Origin: Micromonospora sp. HNM0581
Lineage (GTDB): Bacteria; Actinomycetota; Actinomycetes; Mycobacteriales; Micromonosporaceae
Assembly: GCF_012726175.1 (NCBI RefSeq)
Contig: NZ_JAASAD010000003.1
Span: 186,001 to 250,000, forward strand
Reading direction: 5' to 3'
Length of the DNA: 64,000 bases
The notes under the pieces are model-generated. The model did no database searches. It had not been told where the DNA came from and was given only the letters and a program-made list of their open reading frames with translations. The position numbers were made by a program, and so were the translations under genes. Shown piece after piece: positions 18,058 through 26,988 of this stretch (its first letter is position 1; every line of letters begins with the position of its first letter).

Positions 18058-18255
18058 TCAGCCCTCGGTGGTCAGGAAGCCGTGCCGCTCCAGCATCGCC
18101 CGGTCCCGGGAGGCAGCCATCTCCTCCGCCCGGACGGCCTGGATGCGTCGCACCTCGACGTCCTCCAGGGCGTGCCGCACCGCGAGTCGGATCACCCCGT
18201 AGAGGAAGACGAACCCGCAGACGTACAGGAGGCTGGTGATGACGAACGTGAGCAT
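18058..18255 (-). CDS. Small single-pass membrane protein
   Basis: 65 residues from ATG 18255. One N-terminal membrane segment (FVITSLLYVCGFVFLYGVI) is followed by a charged, helical cytoplasmic tail (HALEDVEVRRIQAVRAEEMA). No family recognised. It sits downstream of another small membrane gene (broken, 18454-18713) on the same strand, next to the P-type ATPase. Confidence 0.6.
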   Translation of the reverse strand: MLTFVITSLLYVCGFVFLYGVIRLAVRHALEDVEVRRIQAVRAEEMAASRDRAMLERHGFLTTEG

Positions 18256-18453
18256 GGCTCGACGGTAGGGCGGACGTGAACCCGAGCAGGTGCCATCGCG
18301 TCGCTGTTCGCTCGTACGTGTCGGACAGGTAGTCGACCCAGGTCCGCCGACCGGCGCTCCGACCCGGAGCAACCCGACGAGCTCACCGGCCGCTGAAACT
18401 GGGTGGAAAGCCCTGGTCGTGAGCGCGCCGACGGACACCGGGGCCGACCTACC

Positions 18454-18713
18454 TCACGCGGACTCCAGCGCCCCCCCAACCCTTTGGCCAGGCCGGACAG
18501 GTGCTGGTCGGCCAACAGATGCCCGGCCGTGATGACCAGCGCCAAGGGCCACTCGATCACCTGGAGCGCGGTCAGTACACCGATCCCGGCGTAATACGTG
18601 AGCTTGTCCGGCGGCGGAACCGCCACCTCCCCCAGCCACGGCACTTCGACCCGGCGGGTGAACGCCTGCACCGTCTCCCGGGTCCCACTGAGCTGTCGTG
18701 TCAACGAACTCAT
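18454..18713 (-). pseudogene. Small membrane protein, frame broken at a C7/G7 run
   Basis: From ATG 18713 the frame encodes about 78 sensible residues (SSLTRQLSGTRETVQAF, then LTYYAGIGVLTALQVIEWP, a membrane segment, and HLLADQHLSGLAKGLG). At a run of seven G (minus strand; 18471-18477) the frame leaves the coding pattern and runs on to 18192 over the next gene. With one extra G it would end GALESA and stop at 18454, giving 86 residues. A real frameshift or a homopolymer sequence error are equally possible. It is divergent from the P-type ATPase, 152 bases apart. Confidence 0.55.
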
Positions 18714-18865
18714 CTCGCCCTCCCCACAGCGATCACGCCCACCACGGATTCCTCCGCCGCAGCCGTCCATGCCCGGCCGAGCCGGAAACTTTTCCCAGCT
18801 CCGAGGGGCATAAGGGACGTCCGGCCGGGAAGCCAGGCCGCCGGACACGAACGGTAGGAGGCAAA

Positions 18866-21800
18866 ATGCGGTTTGGCGCCGTCGGAGTACCTCCGGTGGT
18901 GGAAGCCGCCTCCCGCCGTGTCGGTGCCACCGCGACCCGACTCGCCCGAGCGGCCGGGCTGACCAGCCGGCGGGTGTGGTCCCGCCCCGGCCGGCACCAC
19001 ATCGAGGTTCACGGCGTCTGCCAGGACGGCGGCGACACCCTCGCCCGCCAGGTCGAGACCGCGCTGCAACGGATGCCCGGAGTCACCTGGGCACGGGTGA
19101 ACGCGCCATCCGGTCGGGTAGTCGTGGCGGTCGACACACCGGGACCGAAGGTCCGCGAACTGGTCGCCACCATCGCCCGGGTCGAACGCACCTGCCCACA
19201 CGAACCGGACCCGGAGATCCCACCGCCACACCCACCCGAGGAAGGACCACGGACCCCGCGTACCCTCGGCGCCCTGGCCTCCGACGCGCTCGGCCTGACC
19301 ATCTCCGCAGCCACCCGGATCCTGCCCGTCACCCCGGTCCCCGGTGAGATCTCCGGTCTGCTCAGCGCCATCGACCTGCACCCGAAGCTGCACACCCTCG
19401 CCGGTCTGGGACTACGCCGCGATCCCCGCGCCGATCTGCTCTTCCCCCTCGCCGAGGCAGTGGTGCAAGGCCTCACCGGGGGCTGGACGGGGATAGTGCT
19501 CGACGGCGCACAGCGGATCGTGCAGTGGGGCGAAGGGCTGGCCCAGTTGCGGGCCTGGGAGAAAGCCGAACCCCGGCTCACCGGTGAAGCGGACCGTGCC
19601 GTCGCCCGTACCTCCGACCAAGAGCGACCCTGCCCGAAACCTGACGGGTCCGTCGAGCGGTACGTCAACCAGATGCTCACCGGCGGCGCTGCCGCCTTCG
19701 CGGCGGCGACGCCAGTGGTCGGCCCGAAACGTGCCGCCGCTCTCGGTCTGTCCGCGCTGCCCAAGGCCCCGGGCAGCGGGCGCGAGGGCTACGCGGCCCA
19801 ACTCGGCCGGATCCTCGCCCGACGCGGCGTCATAGCGATGGACCGCAGCGTGCTCCGGGAACTCGACCGCATCGACACACTGGTCCTGGACGCCCGGATA
19901 GTCGGCTCCGAACGAGGTGTCCTCGCCGATCTCGCCCCGCTGCCCGGCGTCGACACCTCCCACGTTGCTGCCCAGGCGTTCACCCTCTTCGAACCGGCCG
20001 CGCCGAACGACGTACACCAGCTCGACGGTTGGCGGCTCGGCCCACTGGACCAGCTCGACGTAGGCGACCCCGGTGACACCGACGACAGCCGAAGACTCCG
20101 TGAACGTGGCGGCACCCTGCTCGGCTTGGCCCGGGCAGGCGCCCTCGCAGCCGTGCTGCGGGTGGAACCCGAGCCGGCACCCGGCGTAGAAGCCCTACCA
20201 GCCGTCGCCCGACAGGCCGGTCTACGACTCGTCGTGGCGGGCGGCGACCCGCTACGGCATGCCTGCGCCGACGCGTTGATGCCCGGCCAGGACCAACTCA
20301 CCGATACGGTGCGCGCCCTGCAACGGGAGGGTGCGGTGGTGATGCTCGTATCAGGCGACCGCTCCGCGCTCGCCGCCGCGGACTGCGGGCTGGGCTTCGC
20401 CGACCCGGTCGATTCACCGCCGTGGGGTGCGCACCTGCTTGTCGGCACCGACCTGCGGGTCGTCGCCCTGATCATCGAAGCGGCCGGGGTAGCCCGGCGG
20501 ATGGCCGCGCAGAATCTGCGGATCGGCCTGGCCGGCACCGGACTCGGCGCGCTGGGTGCCTTCACCGCCGACCCGGCCCTGCTGCCCGGCCGTACGCTCG
20601 CCTCAGTCAACGGCGCGGCGGCGCTGGCCTTCGCCCACGGTGTGTGGCGGGCCGGTCGGCTGAGCGGGGGGACCACTGCACCCGCACCTGCGATCACGGC
20701 CTGGCATCTGATGCCAGTGACCACCGTCATCGACCAGCTCGGTACGGGCCACAGCGGGTTGACCGATTTGGAGGCCCAACGGCGGCAGGCCGGCCGTCCA
20801 GGTGAGGCCGCCGGACCCGGTGGGCTGCTCCGCGCCTTCGTCGACGAACTCGCCAACCCGCTCACCCCCGTGCTCGCCGCCGGGGCGGTGCTCTCCGCCA
20901 GCTTCGGATCGCTTGTCGACGCCGCCCTGGTCGGCGGGGTCGTCGGTGCGTCCGCACTGGTCGGCGCCGTACATCAACGCAACACCGAGAGGTCACTTGC
21001 CGAGTTGCTGTCCCGATCCGCAGTGACCGCCCGGGTCCGTCGCGACGGGGTCGAACGGGTGATACCCGCCCACGAACTCGTCCCCGGCGACGTGATCGTG
21101 CTCGAATCCGGTGACGCCGTACCCGCCGACTGCCGGGTGTTGACCTCCGTCGGGCTGGAGGCCGACGAGTCCTCACTCACCGGAGAGTCGCTGCCGGTAA
21201 CCAAGACCAACCAACCGGTGATCGCCGCTGCCGTGGCTGAACGCTCCTCCATGGTCTACGAGGGGACCAGTGTCGCCGCCGGCCGTGGCGATGCCGTGGT
21301 CGTGGCCACCGGCACCGACACCGAGGCGGGACGGAGCCTCGCCCTCGCCAGGCAGGCTCCACCGGACAGCGGGGTCGAGGCCCGCCTGGGGCGGCTGACC
21401 CGAACAGCGATTCCGCTGGCCGCCGGTTCGGCTGTCGCGGTGGCGGGTGCCGGGCTGCTGCGGGGCGTACCACTTGCCCAGACGGCCGCGACCGCCGCGA
21501 ACCTGGCCGTCGCGTCGGTGCCGGAAGGGCTGCCGTTCCTGGTCAGCGCCGCGCAACTGGCGGCGGCCCGGCGGCTTGCCGAACACGGCGCGCTGGTCCG
21601 CAATCCGCGCACCATCGAGGCACTGGGCAGGGTCGACGTGCTCTGCTTCGACAAAACCGGCACCCTCACCGAAGGGCACCTGATGCTGGCCGGGGTGGGC
21701 GACGCCAACTCGTACGCCTCAATCAAACACCTCGACGACCGGCTGCGACGCACCCTGGCGGCGGCGTTGCGTGCCACCCCGGCGGCCGACGACCCTGAGG

Positions 21801-23398
21801 AACTCTCCATGCAGACCGACCGGGCGGTGCTGCGGGGCGCCCGCTCCGCCGAAGTCACCGAAGAGGACGGGGCACCCGGCTGGCGGGCTGCCGGTGGTCT
21901 GCCGTTTGAACCGTCGCGCGGGTACCACGCCAGCGTCGGGCAGACCGACGGCGGATTGCTGCTCAGTGTGAAGGGTGCACCGGAGGCAGTCCTACCCCGC
22001 TGTGCCGCGAACCGTGTCGCCGGCCGCGACGAGCCGCTCGACGACGCCGGGCGTGCCGAACTGCACCGGTTGTTGGGCGAGCGGGCTGGTGCCGGGCACC
22101 GGATCCTCGCCGTCGCCGAATGCACCGTCACCGACCCGGACCTCACCGACGAGGGCGTACGCGGCATGGTCTTCACAGGCTTCCTGGCCATCGCCGACGG
22201 GGTACGCGCCAGCGCTGCGCCGGCCGTCCACCGGATCCGTCAGGCAGGTGTACACACCATCATGATCACTGGTGACCATCCGGCGACCGCCGAGGCGATC
22301 GCCGCCACCATCAGCGACGGAGTGGCTCAGCGGGTGGTCACCGCCACCGAACTTGACCAGATCGACGACAACACCCTCGCCGAGCGGCTGGCCGGCACCG
22401 ATGTGGTCGCCCGCTGCACCCCAGCGCACAAGGTACGCATCATCCAGGCGCTGCAGAAGTGCGGACGTACCGTCGCGATGACCGGTGACGGCGCCAACGA
22501 CGCCCCTGCCATCCGGTTGGCCGACGTCGGAATCGCCCTCGGTCAACGGGGCACCCCGGCGGCGCGCGCCGCGGCCGACCTGGTCGTCACCGACGACCGG
22601 CTGGAAACCATCATCGCCACCCTGGTCGAAGGACGGGCGATGTGGTCCTCGGTACGCCACGCGTTGAGCATCCTCGTCGGCGGCAACCTCGGCGAGATCG
22701 CCTTCAGTGTGCTCACTGCCGCCGCCACCGGCCGGGCCGCCCTCAACGGGCGACAACTGCTACTGGTCAACCTGCTCACGGACATGGCGCCTGCGCTGGC
22801 CATCGCGGTGCGTCCGCCCAGCGGGGACCACGCCGACGGGCTGCTCCGCGAAGGTCCGGACAGCTCACTGGGCCAGACCATGACCCGGGAGATCGGGTTG
22901 CGGGCCGCAGCCACCACCCTCGGTGCGACCACGGGCTGGATGCTCGCCCGTTACACCGGCACCCGTCGACGTGCCGGAACCGTCGCCCTGGTATCCCTGG
23001 TCGGCACCCAACTCGGTCAGACGGTACTGGCCGGCGGCACCAGTGCGACGGTGCTCGTCTCCACCGCCGCGTCCTTCGGTGTGCTGGCTGCGGTGGTGCA
23101 GACCCCCGGTTTGAGTCAGTTCTTCGGCTGCACCCCGCTGGGACCGGTCGGCTGGACGATCGCCACCGGCTCCGCGCTCGGCGCAACCCTCACCAACGGT
23201 GCCCTGACCCGGCTTGTCGCACGATCCCCTCAGGACGAGGGGGATCAGCCCGAGCAGGATCAGCCCGACGATCAGCGCGTCGAAGGCGACCGGGCAGACG
23301 ACCAGCACGACGAAGGCGAACAGGCGACCGTACCGGCCGACGGCGGACAAGCAGGCGCACACTCGGAGAACACACGGACCGGCGCAGGTTCGCAATGA
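18866..23398 (+). CDS. Very long cation-transporting P-type ATPase (CtpI-like)
   Basis: 1,510 residues from ATG 18866 with a perfect GGAGG site; an upstream frame to 18698 is not needed. An N-terminal alpha/beta region resembling a heavy-metal-associated fold (RHHIEVHG...GRVVVAVD) lacks the CxxC pair. A degenerate, HAD-like half follows, then a complete P-type ATPase: TGES near 772, PEGL at 886 in the membrane path, phosphorylated Asp in DKTGTLTE at 929, GDGANDAP near 1207. The PEGL (not CPC) suggests an alkali or alkaline-earth rather than copper-type ion. The layout matches mycobacterial CtpI. The last 55 residues are an acidic Gln/Asp/Glu-rich tail. Confidence 0.92.
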   Translation: MRFGAVGVPPVVEAASRRVGATATRLARAAGLTSRRVWSRPGRHHIEVHGVCQDGGDTLARQVETALQRMPGVTWARVNAPSGRVVVAVDTPGPKVRELVATIARVERTCPHEPDPEIPPPHPPEEGPRTPRTLGALASDALGLTISAATRILPVTPVPGEISGLLSAIDLHPKLHTLAGLGLRRDPRADLLFPLAEAVVQGLTGGWTGIVLDGAQRIVQWGEGLAQLRAWEKAEPRLTGEADRAVARTSDQERPCPKPDGSVERYVNQMLTGGAAAFAAATPVVGPKRAAALGLSALPKAPGSGREGYAAQLGRILARRGVIAMDRSVLRELDRIDTLVLDARIVGSERGVLADLAPLPGVDTSHVAAQAFTLFEPAAPNDVHQLDGWRLGPLDQLDVGDPGDTDDSRRLRERGGTLLGLARAGALAAVLRVEPEPAPGVEALPAVARQAGLRLVVAGGDPLRHACADALMPGQDQLTDTVRALQREGAVVMLVSGDRSALAAADCGLGFADPVDSPPWGAHLLVGTDLRVVALIIEAAGVARRMAAQNLRIGLAGTGLGALGAFTADPALLPGRTLASVNGAAALAFAHGVWRAGRLSGGTTAPAPAITAWHLMPVTTVIDQLGTGHSGLTDLEAQRRQAGRPGEAAGPGGLLRAFVDELANPLTPVLAAGAVLSASFGSLVDAALVGGVVGASALVGAVHQRNTERSLAELLSRSAVTARVRRDGVERVIPAHELVPGDVIVLESGDAVPADCRVLTSVGLEADESSLTGESLPVTKTNQPVIAAAVAERSSMVYEGTSVAAGRGDAVVVATGTDTEAGRSLALARQAPPDSGVEARLGRLTRTAIPLAAGSAVAVAGAGLLRGVPLAQTAATAANLAVASVPEGLPFLVSAAQLAAARRLAEHGALVRNPRTIEALGRVDVLCFDKTGTLTEGHLMLAGVGDANSYASIKHLDDRLRRTLAAALRATPAADDPEELSMQTDRAVLRGARSAEVTEEDGAPGWRAAGGLPFEPSRGYHASVGQTDGGLLLSVKGAPEAVLPRCAANRVAGRDEPLDDAGRAELHRLLGERAGAGHRILAVAECTVTDPDLTDEGVRGMVFTGFLAIADGVRASAAPAVHRIRQAGVHTIMITGDHPATAEAIAATISDGVAQRVVTATELDQIDDNTLAERLAGTDVVARCTPAHKVRIIQALQKCGRTVAMTGDGANDAPAIRLADVGIALGQRGTPAARAAADLVVTDDRLETIIATLVEGRAMWSSVRHALSILVGGNLGEIAFSVLTAAATGRAALNGRQLLLVNLLTDMAPALAIAVRPPSGDHADGLLREGPDSSLGQTMTREIGLRAAATTLGATTGWMLARYTGTRRRAGTVALVSLVGTQLGQTVLAGGTSATVLVSTAASFGVLAAVVQTPGLSQFFGCTPLGPVGWTIATGSALGATLTNGALTRLVARSPQDEGDQPEQDQPDDQRVEGDRADDQHDEGEQATVPADGGQAGAHSENTRTGAGSQ

Positions 23399-23472
23399 CC
23401 CCGGACTTCGACAGTGCGGCTGACGCGATCAGCTGGGCGGACGATGTGACGCTATCCGACTACGCCGCGTGA
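23395..23472 (+). CDS. Possible 25-residue peptide overlapping the ATPase stop
   Basis: ATG 23395 overlaps the ATPase stop as ATGA, which would allow translational coupling. The peptide is acidic (TPDFDSAADAISWADD, then VTLSDYAA). No match recognised; it may be chance. No ribosome site of its own is seen. Confidence 0.25.
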   Translation: MTPDFDSAADAISWADDVTLSDYAA

Positions 23473-23560
23473 CCATCGACCGGTCTGAAACCTGTCCACC
23501 GCGCATGTCCCGGTTCACAGCCCTCAGCCTTACGGCCCGGCCGGCGTGCGATATCCGTCG

Positions 23561-24547
23561 TCAGGAGGCGGGATGCCAGGTAGCGGCGGCGCGGCGCAGC
23601 CGGTCGTTGACGGCCCGACCCACCCCCGTGTCCGGCACCGGCTCCGCGACGATCCCGGTGACCCCGGCGGCGTCAAGGCGGTGCAGTACGTCGAAGAGGC
23701 GGGCCGCCGCCTCGGTCAGGTCACCTGAGGCGGAGAGCACCTCCACCGCCGCCCAGTCACCCGCCGGCCGGTCCCGGAACGCGAGGTACCCGCACTCCGC
23801 GCCACCGATGCCCGCCGGCTCCGCGCCGGACACCAGCCGCAACGGTGTACGCGGCGCGTAGTGTGCGGCCAGTGTGCCCGGCGCCACCGGTTGCCCCGAA
23901 CTGCCGGGCCGCACCGCCACCGGGCCGGTCACCTTCTCCAACTCCTCGACCGGCAACGCGCCGAGGCGCAGCACCACCGGATGGTCCCCCCGGGCGTCCA
24001 CGATCGTCGACTCGATCCCACAGCGGGTCGGCCCGCCGTCGAGCACCATCTCCACAGCTGCTCCCAGCCCGCGCACCACGTGCTCCGCACGGGTCGGACT
24101 GAGCTGGCCGAACCGGTTCGCGCTCGGTGCCGCCACCGGTACACCGGCAGCGGCGATCAACCGTCGTGCGTCCTCGTGGTCCGGCACCCGTACCGCCATG
24201 CTGTCCAGCCCGGAGGTCACGATCGGTGGAATCCCCTCCGGCCGGTCCACGATCAGCGTCAACGGCCCCGGCCAGAACCGGGTGGCCAATGCGGCCACGG
24301 CCGACGACACCGGCCCCACGAGCACCTCCAGGTCCGCCACGTCGGCGAGATGAGTGATCAGCGGATCGAAGCTCGGCCGCTGTTTCGCCTCGAAGATCCG
24401 GGCGGCCGCCCGCGCGTCCAGGGCGTTCGCCCCCACCCCGTAGACCGTCTCCGTCGGAAAGGCCACCAACCCACCCGTACGCAGCACGGCAGCCGCCTCG
24501 CCGAGGTCACCATCGGCAGGCAAGATGCGAGGAGATCCGATGCTCAC
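23561..24547 (-). CDS. L-threonylcarbamoyladenylate synthase (TsaC/Sua5)
   Basis: 328 residues from GTG 24547. N-terminal YrdC domain with GGLVAFPTETVYGVGANA, KQRPSFDPLITHL, FWPGPLTLIVDR, VRVPDH and APSANRFGQLSPT, then a linker and the C-terminal Sua5 domain ending VNDRLRRAAATWHP. It makes the threonylcarbamoyl-AMP used for t6A37 in ANN-decoding tRNAs. The two-domain form is the Sua5 length class. Monocistronic; the 162 bases to the ATPase stop hold only the 25-residue peptide. Confidence 0.95.
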   Translation of the reverse strand: MSIGSPRILPADGDLGEAAAVLRTGGLVAFPTETVYGVGANALDARAAARIFEAKQRPSFDPLITHLADVADLEVLVGPVSSAVAALATRFWPGPLTLIVDRPEGIPPIVTSGLDSMAVRVPDHEDARRLIAAAGVPVAAPSANRFGQLSPTRAEHVVRGLGAAVEMVLDGGPTRCGIESTIVDARGDHPVVLRLGALPVEELEKVTGPVAVRPGSSGQPVAPGTLAAHYAPRTPLRLVSGAEPAGIGGAECGYLAFRDRPAGDWAAVEVLSASGDLTEAAARLFDVLHRLDAAGVTGIVAEPVPDTGVGRAVNDRLRRAAATWHPAS

Positions 24548-24728
24548 GCTCCGACGCTAGCCTGCCGCCAGTTGACCGGCCCACGCTCCCCGGTGCCGAA
24601 CGTCGCCGCAGCGAGCCCTGGACGTGCCATGACGGGTGATGTCGGCGGTCGTCACGTGGCCGGAGTCAGCGGTGGCCGAGCAACTTTCGTGCCATCGCCG
24701 CCGGATCTGCGAGTACAGGCACAGGAAA

Positions 24729-24815
24729 CCCCTCACCCGTTCAAAGATGGTGGCCGGAGGTACCACCATGCGAACCACCCCGCCACCATCCCTGGTGATC
24801 CACTAACCCTGACTT
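24729..24815 (+). repeat. TA-island repeat, copy A
   Basis: Core GGCCGGAGGTACCACCATGC at 24752-24771, followed by GAACC and a diverged CGCCACCATC...GGTGATCC block. The left part is more diverged than in copies C and D. It lies in the 385-base gap between sua5 and the first toxin-antitoxin operon; the rest of that gap shows nothing else. Confidence 0.7.
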
Positions 24816-24905
24816 CTCCAGGGCGCAGACTCGGACGGCGTCCGGCAACCCGGGCCCTGAGCAGCCAAGGCCGCTGACGTATGCGGCCAAGCAGGCTAAA
24901 CTAAT

Positions 24906-24919
24906 CGCTTAGCTAAGCG
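24906..24919. promoter_or_regulatory. Palindromic operator before phd/vapC operon 1
   Basis: CGCTTAGCTAAGCG is a perfect 14-bp palindrome just before the ribosome site (GGAGG, 24921-24925) of the antitoxin gene. Type II antitoxins usually repress their own operon by binding such sites. Confidence 0.65.
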
Positions 24920-24932
24920 AGGAGGTCGCGCC

Positions 24933-25187
24933 ATGTCGGCTGAGGCCGTGCACTACAACATGCACGATGCCAAGACCCACCTGTCGCGCATCATCGAAAG
25001 GGTGGAACACGGCGAGGAGATCATCATCGACCGGGCGGGCACCCCCGTAGCAAAGGTCGTACCGCTGGTCCGACGGGCCAACCGCACCGCCGTCGGTTCC
25101 CTCGCCGGCCAACTGGACCTCTCCGGCGACTGGGACTCAACACAGACCAACGCCGAGATCGCCGACGACTTCGGCATCGGCGCATGA
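24933..25187 (+). CDS. Phd/YefM-type antitoxin, TA operon 1
   Basis: 84 residues. The N-terminal DNA-binding fold has the Phd pattern (MHDAKTHLSRIIERVEHGEE then IIIDRAGTPVAKVVPLV); the C-terminal 35 residues (LSGDWDSTQTNAEIADDFG) are the likely toxin-wrapping tail. The gene overlaps the toxin start by four bases (ATGA), implying coupled translation. A 14-bp palindrome upstream fits autoregulation. It is bracketed by repeat copies A and B. Confidence 0.9.
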   Translation: MSAEAVHYNMHDAKTHLSRIIERVEHGEEIIIDRAGTPVAKVVPLVRRANRTAVGSLAGQLDLSGDWDSTQTNAEIADDFGIGA

Positions 25188-25558
25188 ACCTGCTGCTGGA
25201 CACCCACGTCGCGCTCTGGGCAATCACCGGCGACCCGACCCTCGGCACCGAGTTGCTCGACCGACTACGCCACGACCCGGACATCTTCCTCTCCCCGGTC
25301 ACCCTGTGGGAGATCACCATCAAACAGAGCACCGGGAAACTCGCCGGACCCCCTGACCTTGCAGAGCGGGTAAGAGACATGGGCTTCCAGGAACTCCCGG
25401 TGACCCACGCCCACGCCATCACCGCCGGCCGCCTGCCATCACATCACCGCGACCCCTTCGACCGCATGCTGGTGGCGCAGGCAATCACCGAAGGGCTGAC
25501 CCTCGCCTCCCGCGACGCGTCGATAGCGCTGTACGACGTGGACGTCCTCAAGGTGTGA
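25184..25558 (+). CDS. PIN-domain toxin (VapC-like), TA operon 1
   Basis: 124 residues. PIN ribonuclease with its acidic residues in place: D6 (LLLDTHVALWA), E43 (TLWEITIK), D90/D93 (HHRDPFDRMLVAQA) and D111 (LASRDASI). The subtype with LLDTHxxLW pairs with Phd-type antitoxins, as here. Predicted to cut tRNA or other structured RNA when freed from its antitoxin. All active-site residues are intact, so it is likely functional. Confidence 0.92.
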   Translation: MNLLLDTHVALWAITGDPTLGTELLDRLRHDPDIFLSPVTLWEITIKQSTGKLAGPPDLAERVRDMGFQELPVTHAHAITAGRLPSHHRDPFDRMLVAQAITEGLTLASRDASIALYDVDVLKV

Positions 25559-25694
25559 TCGGGCAGCTCGGTCCACGCCCGATACCCGCGAAAGGCCCAG
25601 GCCCCACTCGCCACAGGCCGCCCACCCATTCCGAGCGGCACCGGCTACCAACCCCGGCGCAAGCCCCTGGGCGGGCCTGCAACTTCGCGGGTCT

Positions 25695-25786
25695 TCGCCC
25701 CTCCGTCTGGGTATGCGGTTCGGTGGGTCGGAGGTACCACCAGGCGAACAGCCCCGCGACGATCGCCGGTGACCCGCTTCCCCTCA
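25695..25786 (+). repeat. TA-island repeat, copy B
   Basis: Shares CCCCTCCGT-TGGGTAT, GGTTCGGTGGG, CGGAGGTACCACCA and CGCGACGATCGCCGGTGACC with copies C and D, with scattered mismatches. Same orientation as the other copies. It directly follows TA operon 1 and precedes the vapC remnant. Confidence 0.75.
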
Positions 25787-25816
25787 GGATGGCCGCCCCA
25801 AGGGCATCAGGCCGAC

Positions 25817-25940
25817 ACCACGATCCGTGCGACTGCGGGAGCGTTCGCCGAGCCGACGCTCCGCAGCCTCGACGCCATCGACCTGGCCATCGCCCACGTG
25901 CTGCCCGGTGAGTCCGGCACGGCACTGATACAGAGTTCGG
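25817..25940 (+). pseudogene. Remnant of a vapC toxin gene
   Basis: The plus frame encodes TTIRATAGAFAEPTLRSLDA then IDLAIAHVLPGESGTAL, nearly identical to residues 74-110 of the intact VapC at 30298-30708. The 5' half of the gene is absent and the 3' end, including the last catalytic Asp, is deleted and replaced by the region homologous to sequence beyond the intact vapC stop. Confidence 0.85.
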
Positions 25941-25979
25941 CCACTCGTGCGGCAGCGAGGCCACTACATCGGCCGACCT

Positions 25980-26005
25980 GCCTGCGTCTCCGCGACCTTG
26001 CACCC
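25980..26005 (+). repeat. TA-island repeat, truncated copy
   Basis: CCTGCGTCTCCGCGACCTTG plus CACCC matches the left edge of copy D (30779-30804) with one mismatch, then the similarity stops. It follows the vapC remnant exactly as copy D follows the intact vapC. Confidence 0.65.
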
Positions 26006-26009
26006 ATCC

Positions 26010-26044
26010 CATCACCGTGTACGGGTTGAGCGGTTCATCGGTCG
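26010..26044 (-). pseudogene. Short remnant of a relE-type gene
   Basis: CATCACCGTGTACGGG and the following 18 bases match 29077-29111 inside the intact relE gene (its N-terminal coding end) with about four mismatches. Nothing else of the gene remains. Confidence 0.5.
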
Positions 26045-26066
26045 GCGAGCCCGGCGATCCACCACC

Positions 26067-26924
26067 TCAAGGGAACTCTTGGCCACGCGCTCGGTAGGCG
26101 CGCTGCCGACATGCCTGTGAGCAGTACTTACGCGGGCGTCCGGAAGCGGACCGCTGCACTGCGTTGCCACAGAGCCGGCATGTTACGTCACGCTTTTCGT
26201 AACGACGATGCTGGATCAGGGCTTCGATGCCGTCGAGCACGGTTCGCAGGCCGAACTCGAAGGAATCCTCCGGCTCGTCGAAGCCGCCCGCCTCCCAGAG
26301 CGACGAGAGCGTCGGATAGCCATCGAGTCGGGCGTAGAGCGCGTCGCGGGCACCCCACCAGTCCTGCTCCGAGACGCCGCTGCGCTGCTCGGTGTTCGCC
26401 ACCTCGACCAGGCGTGTGGCCTCGGCATCGACGAACCGACTGACGAGGCCGACGACGGCGATGGTTTCAGCGGGCGCGAGGCCGGCGTCGGCGACTGCGC
26501 TGAGCAGATCTTCGTAGTGGGCCACACCGTTGGGGCCCGGTATACGCCGCGTGCCGCGCACCTGGGTCAGCCAGGGATGCCGCCGACGTAGCTCCCAGCC
26601 CGCACGAGCCAGTGCCGCCAACCGATCCCGCCACCCGCCGGCGGTCGGCACGGCGTCGGCAACCTGTCCGAGGACGGCGTCACACATGAGGTCCACGAGC
26701 TGGTCCCGGCCGGGCACGTGGCGATAGAGGGACATGCTGGTGAATCCGAGCCGCGCACCGACCTTGCGCATGGACAGCCCTTCGAGCCCGTCGGCGTCGG
26801 CCACGGCGACGGCCGCCCGCACGATGCGGTCCACGGTCAACCCGGGTCGCGGCGGCACCGGTTCCCCGGGTCGCCACAGCAGCTCGATCGCGTGGTCGGA
26901 GTCGCCCATCTCCGCGGTCGCCAT
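26067..26924 (-). CDS. TetR family regulator with C-terminal zinc-finger-like tail
   Basis: 285 residues from ATG 26924, chosen because GGGAGG ends six bases upstream (it overlaps another ATG at 26930). Helix-turn-helix at about residues 35-75 (SMRKVGARLGFTSMSLYRHV), then a TetR C-terminal ligand domain. The last 30 residues contain CRLCGN and CSQACRQRAYRAR, a four-Cys cluster likely to bind zinc and seen on some actinobacterial TetR proteins. It is divergent from the beta-helix gene, with a GTTTACACTATAAAC palindrome between, so it probably represses both. Confidence 0.88.
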   Translation of the reverse strand: MATAEMGDSDHAIELLWRPGEPVPPRPGLTVDRIVRAAVAVADADGLEGLSMRKVGARLGFTSMSLYRHVPGRDQLVDLMCDAVLGQVADAVPTAGGWRDRLAALARAGWELRRRHPWLTQVRGTRRIPGPNGVAHYEDLLSAVADAGLAPAETIAVVGLVSRFVDAEATRLVEVANTEQRSGVSEQDWWGARDALYARLDGYPTLSSLWEAGGFDEPEDSFEFGLRTVLDGIEALIQHRRYEKRDVTCRLCGNAVQRSASGRPRKYCSQACRQRAYRARGQEFP

Positions 26925-26951
26925 TCGCATCCTCCCGCAACGCCTGACGCT

Positions 26952-26966
26952 GTTTACACTATAAAC
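26952..26966. promoter_or_regulatory. Palindromic operator between tetR and beta-helix gene
   Basis: GTTTACACTATAAAC: five-base arms GTTTA/TAAAC around CACTA, in the 64-base gap between the two divergent starts. Typical in position and size for a TetR operator. Confidence 0.6.
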
Positions 26967-26988
26967 TTCGAGAGAAAGGGGGTACGTC

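Noticed and set aside
22865..23395. Minus-strand frame with a hydrophobic start opposite the ATPase end
   Set aside because: Hydrophobicity follows automatically from the complement of Asp/Glu codons, and the rest of the frame is shadow sequence; kept only as a remark.
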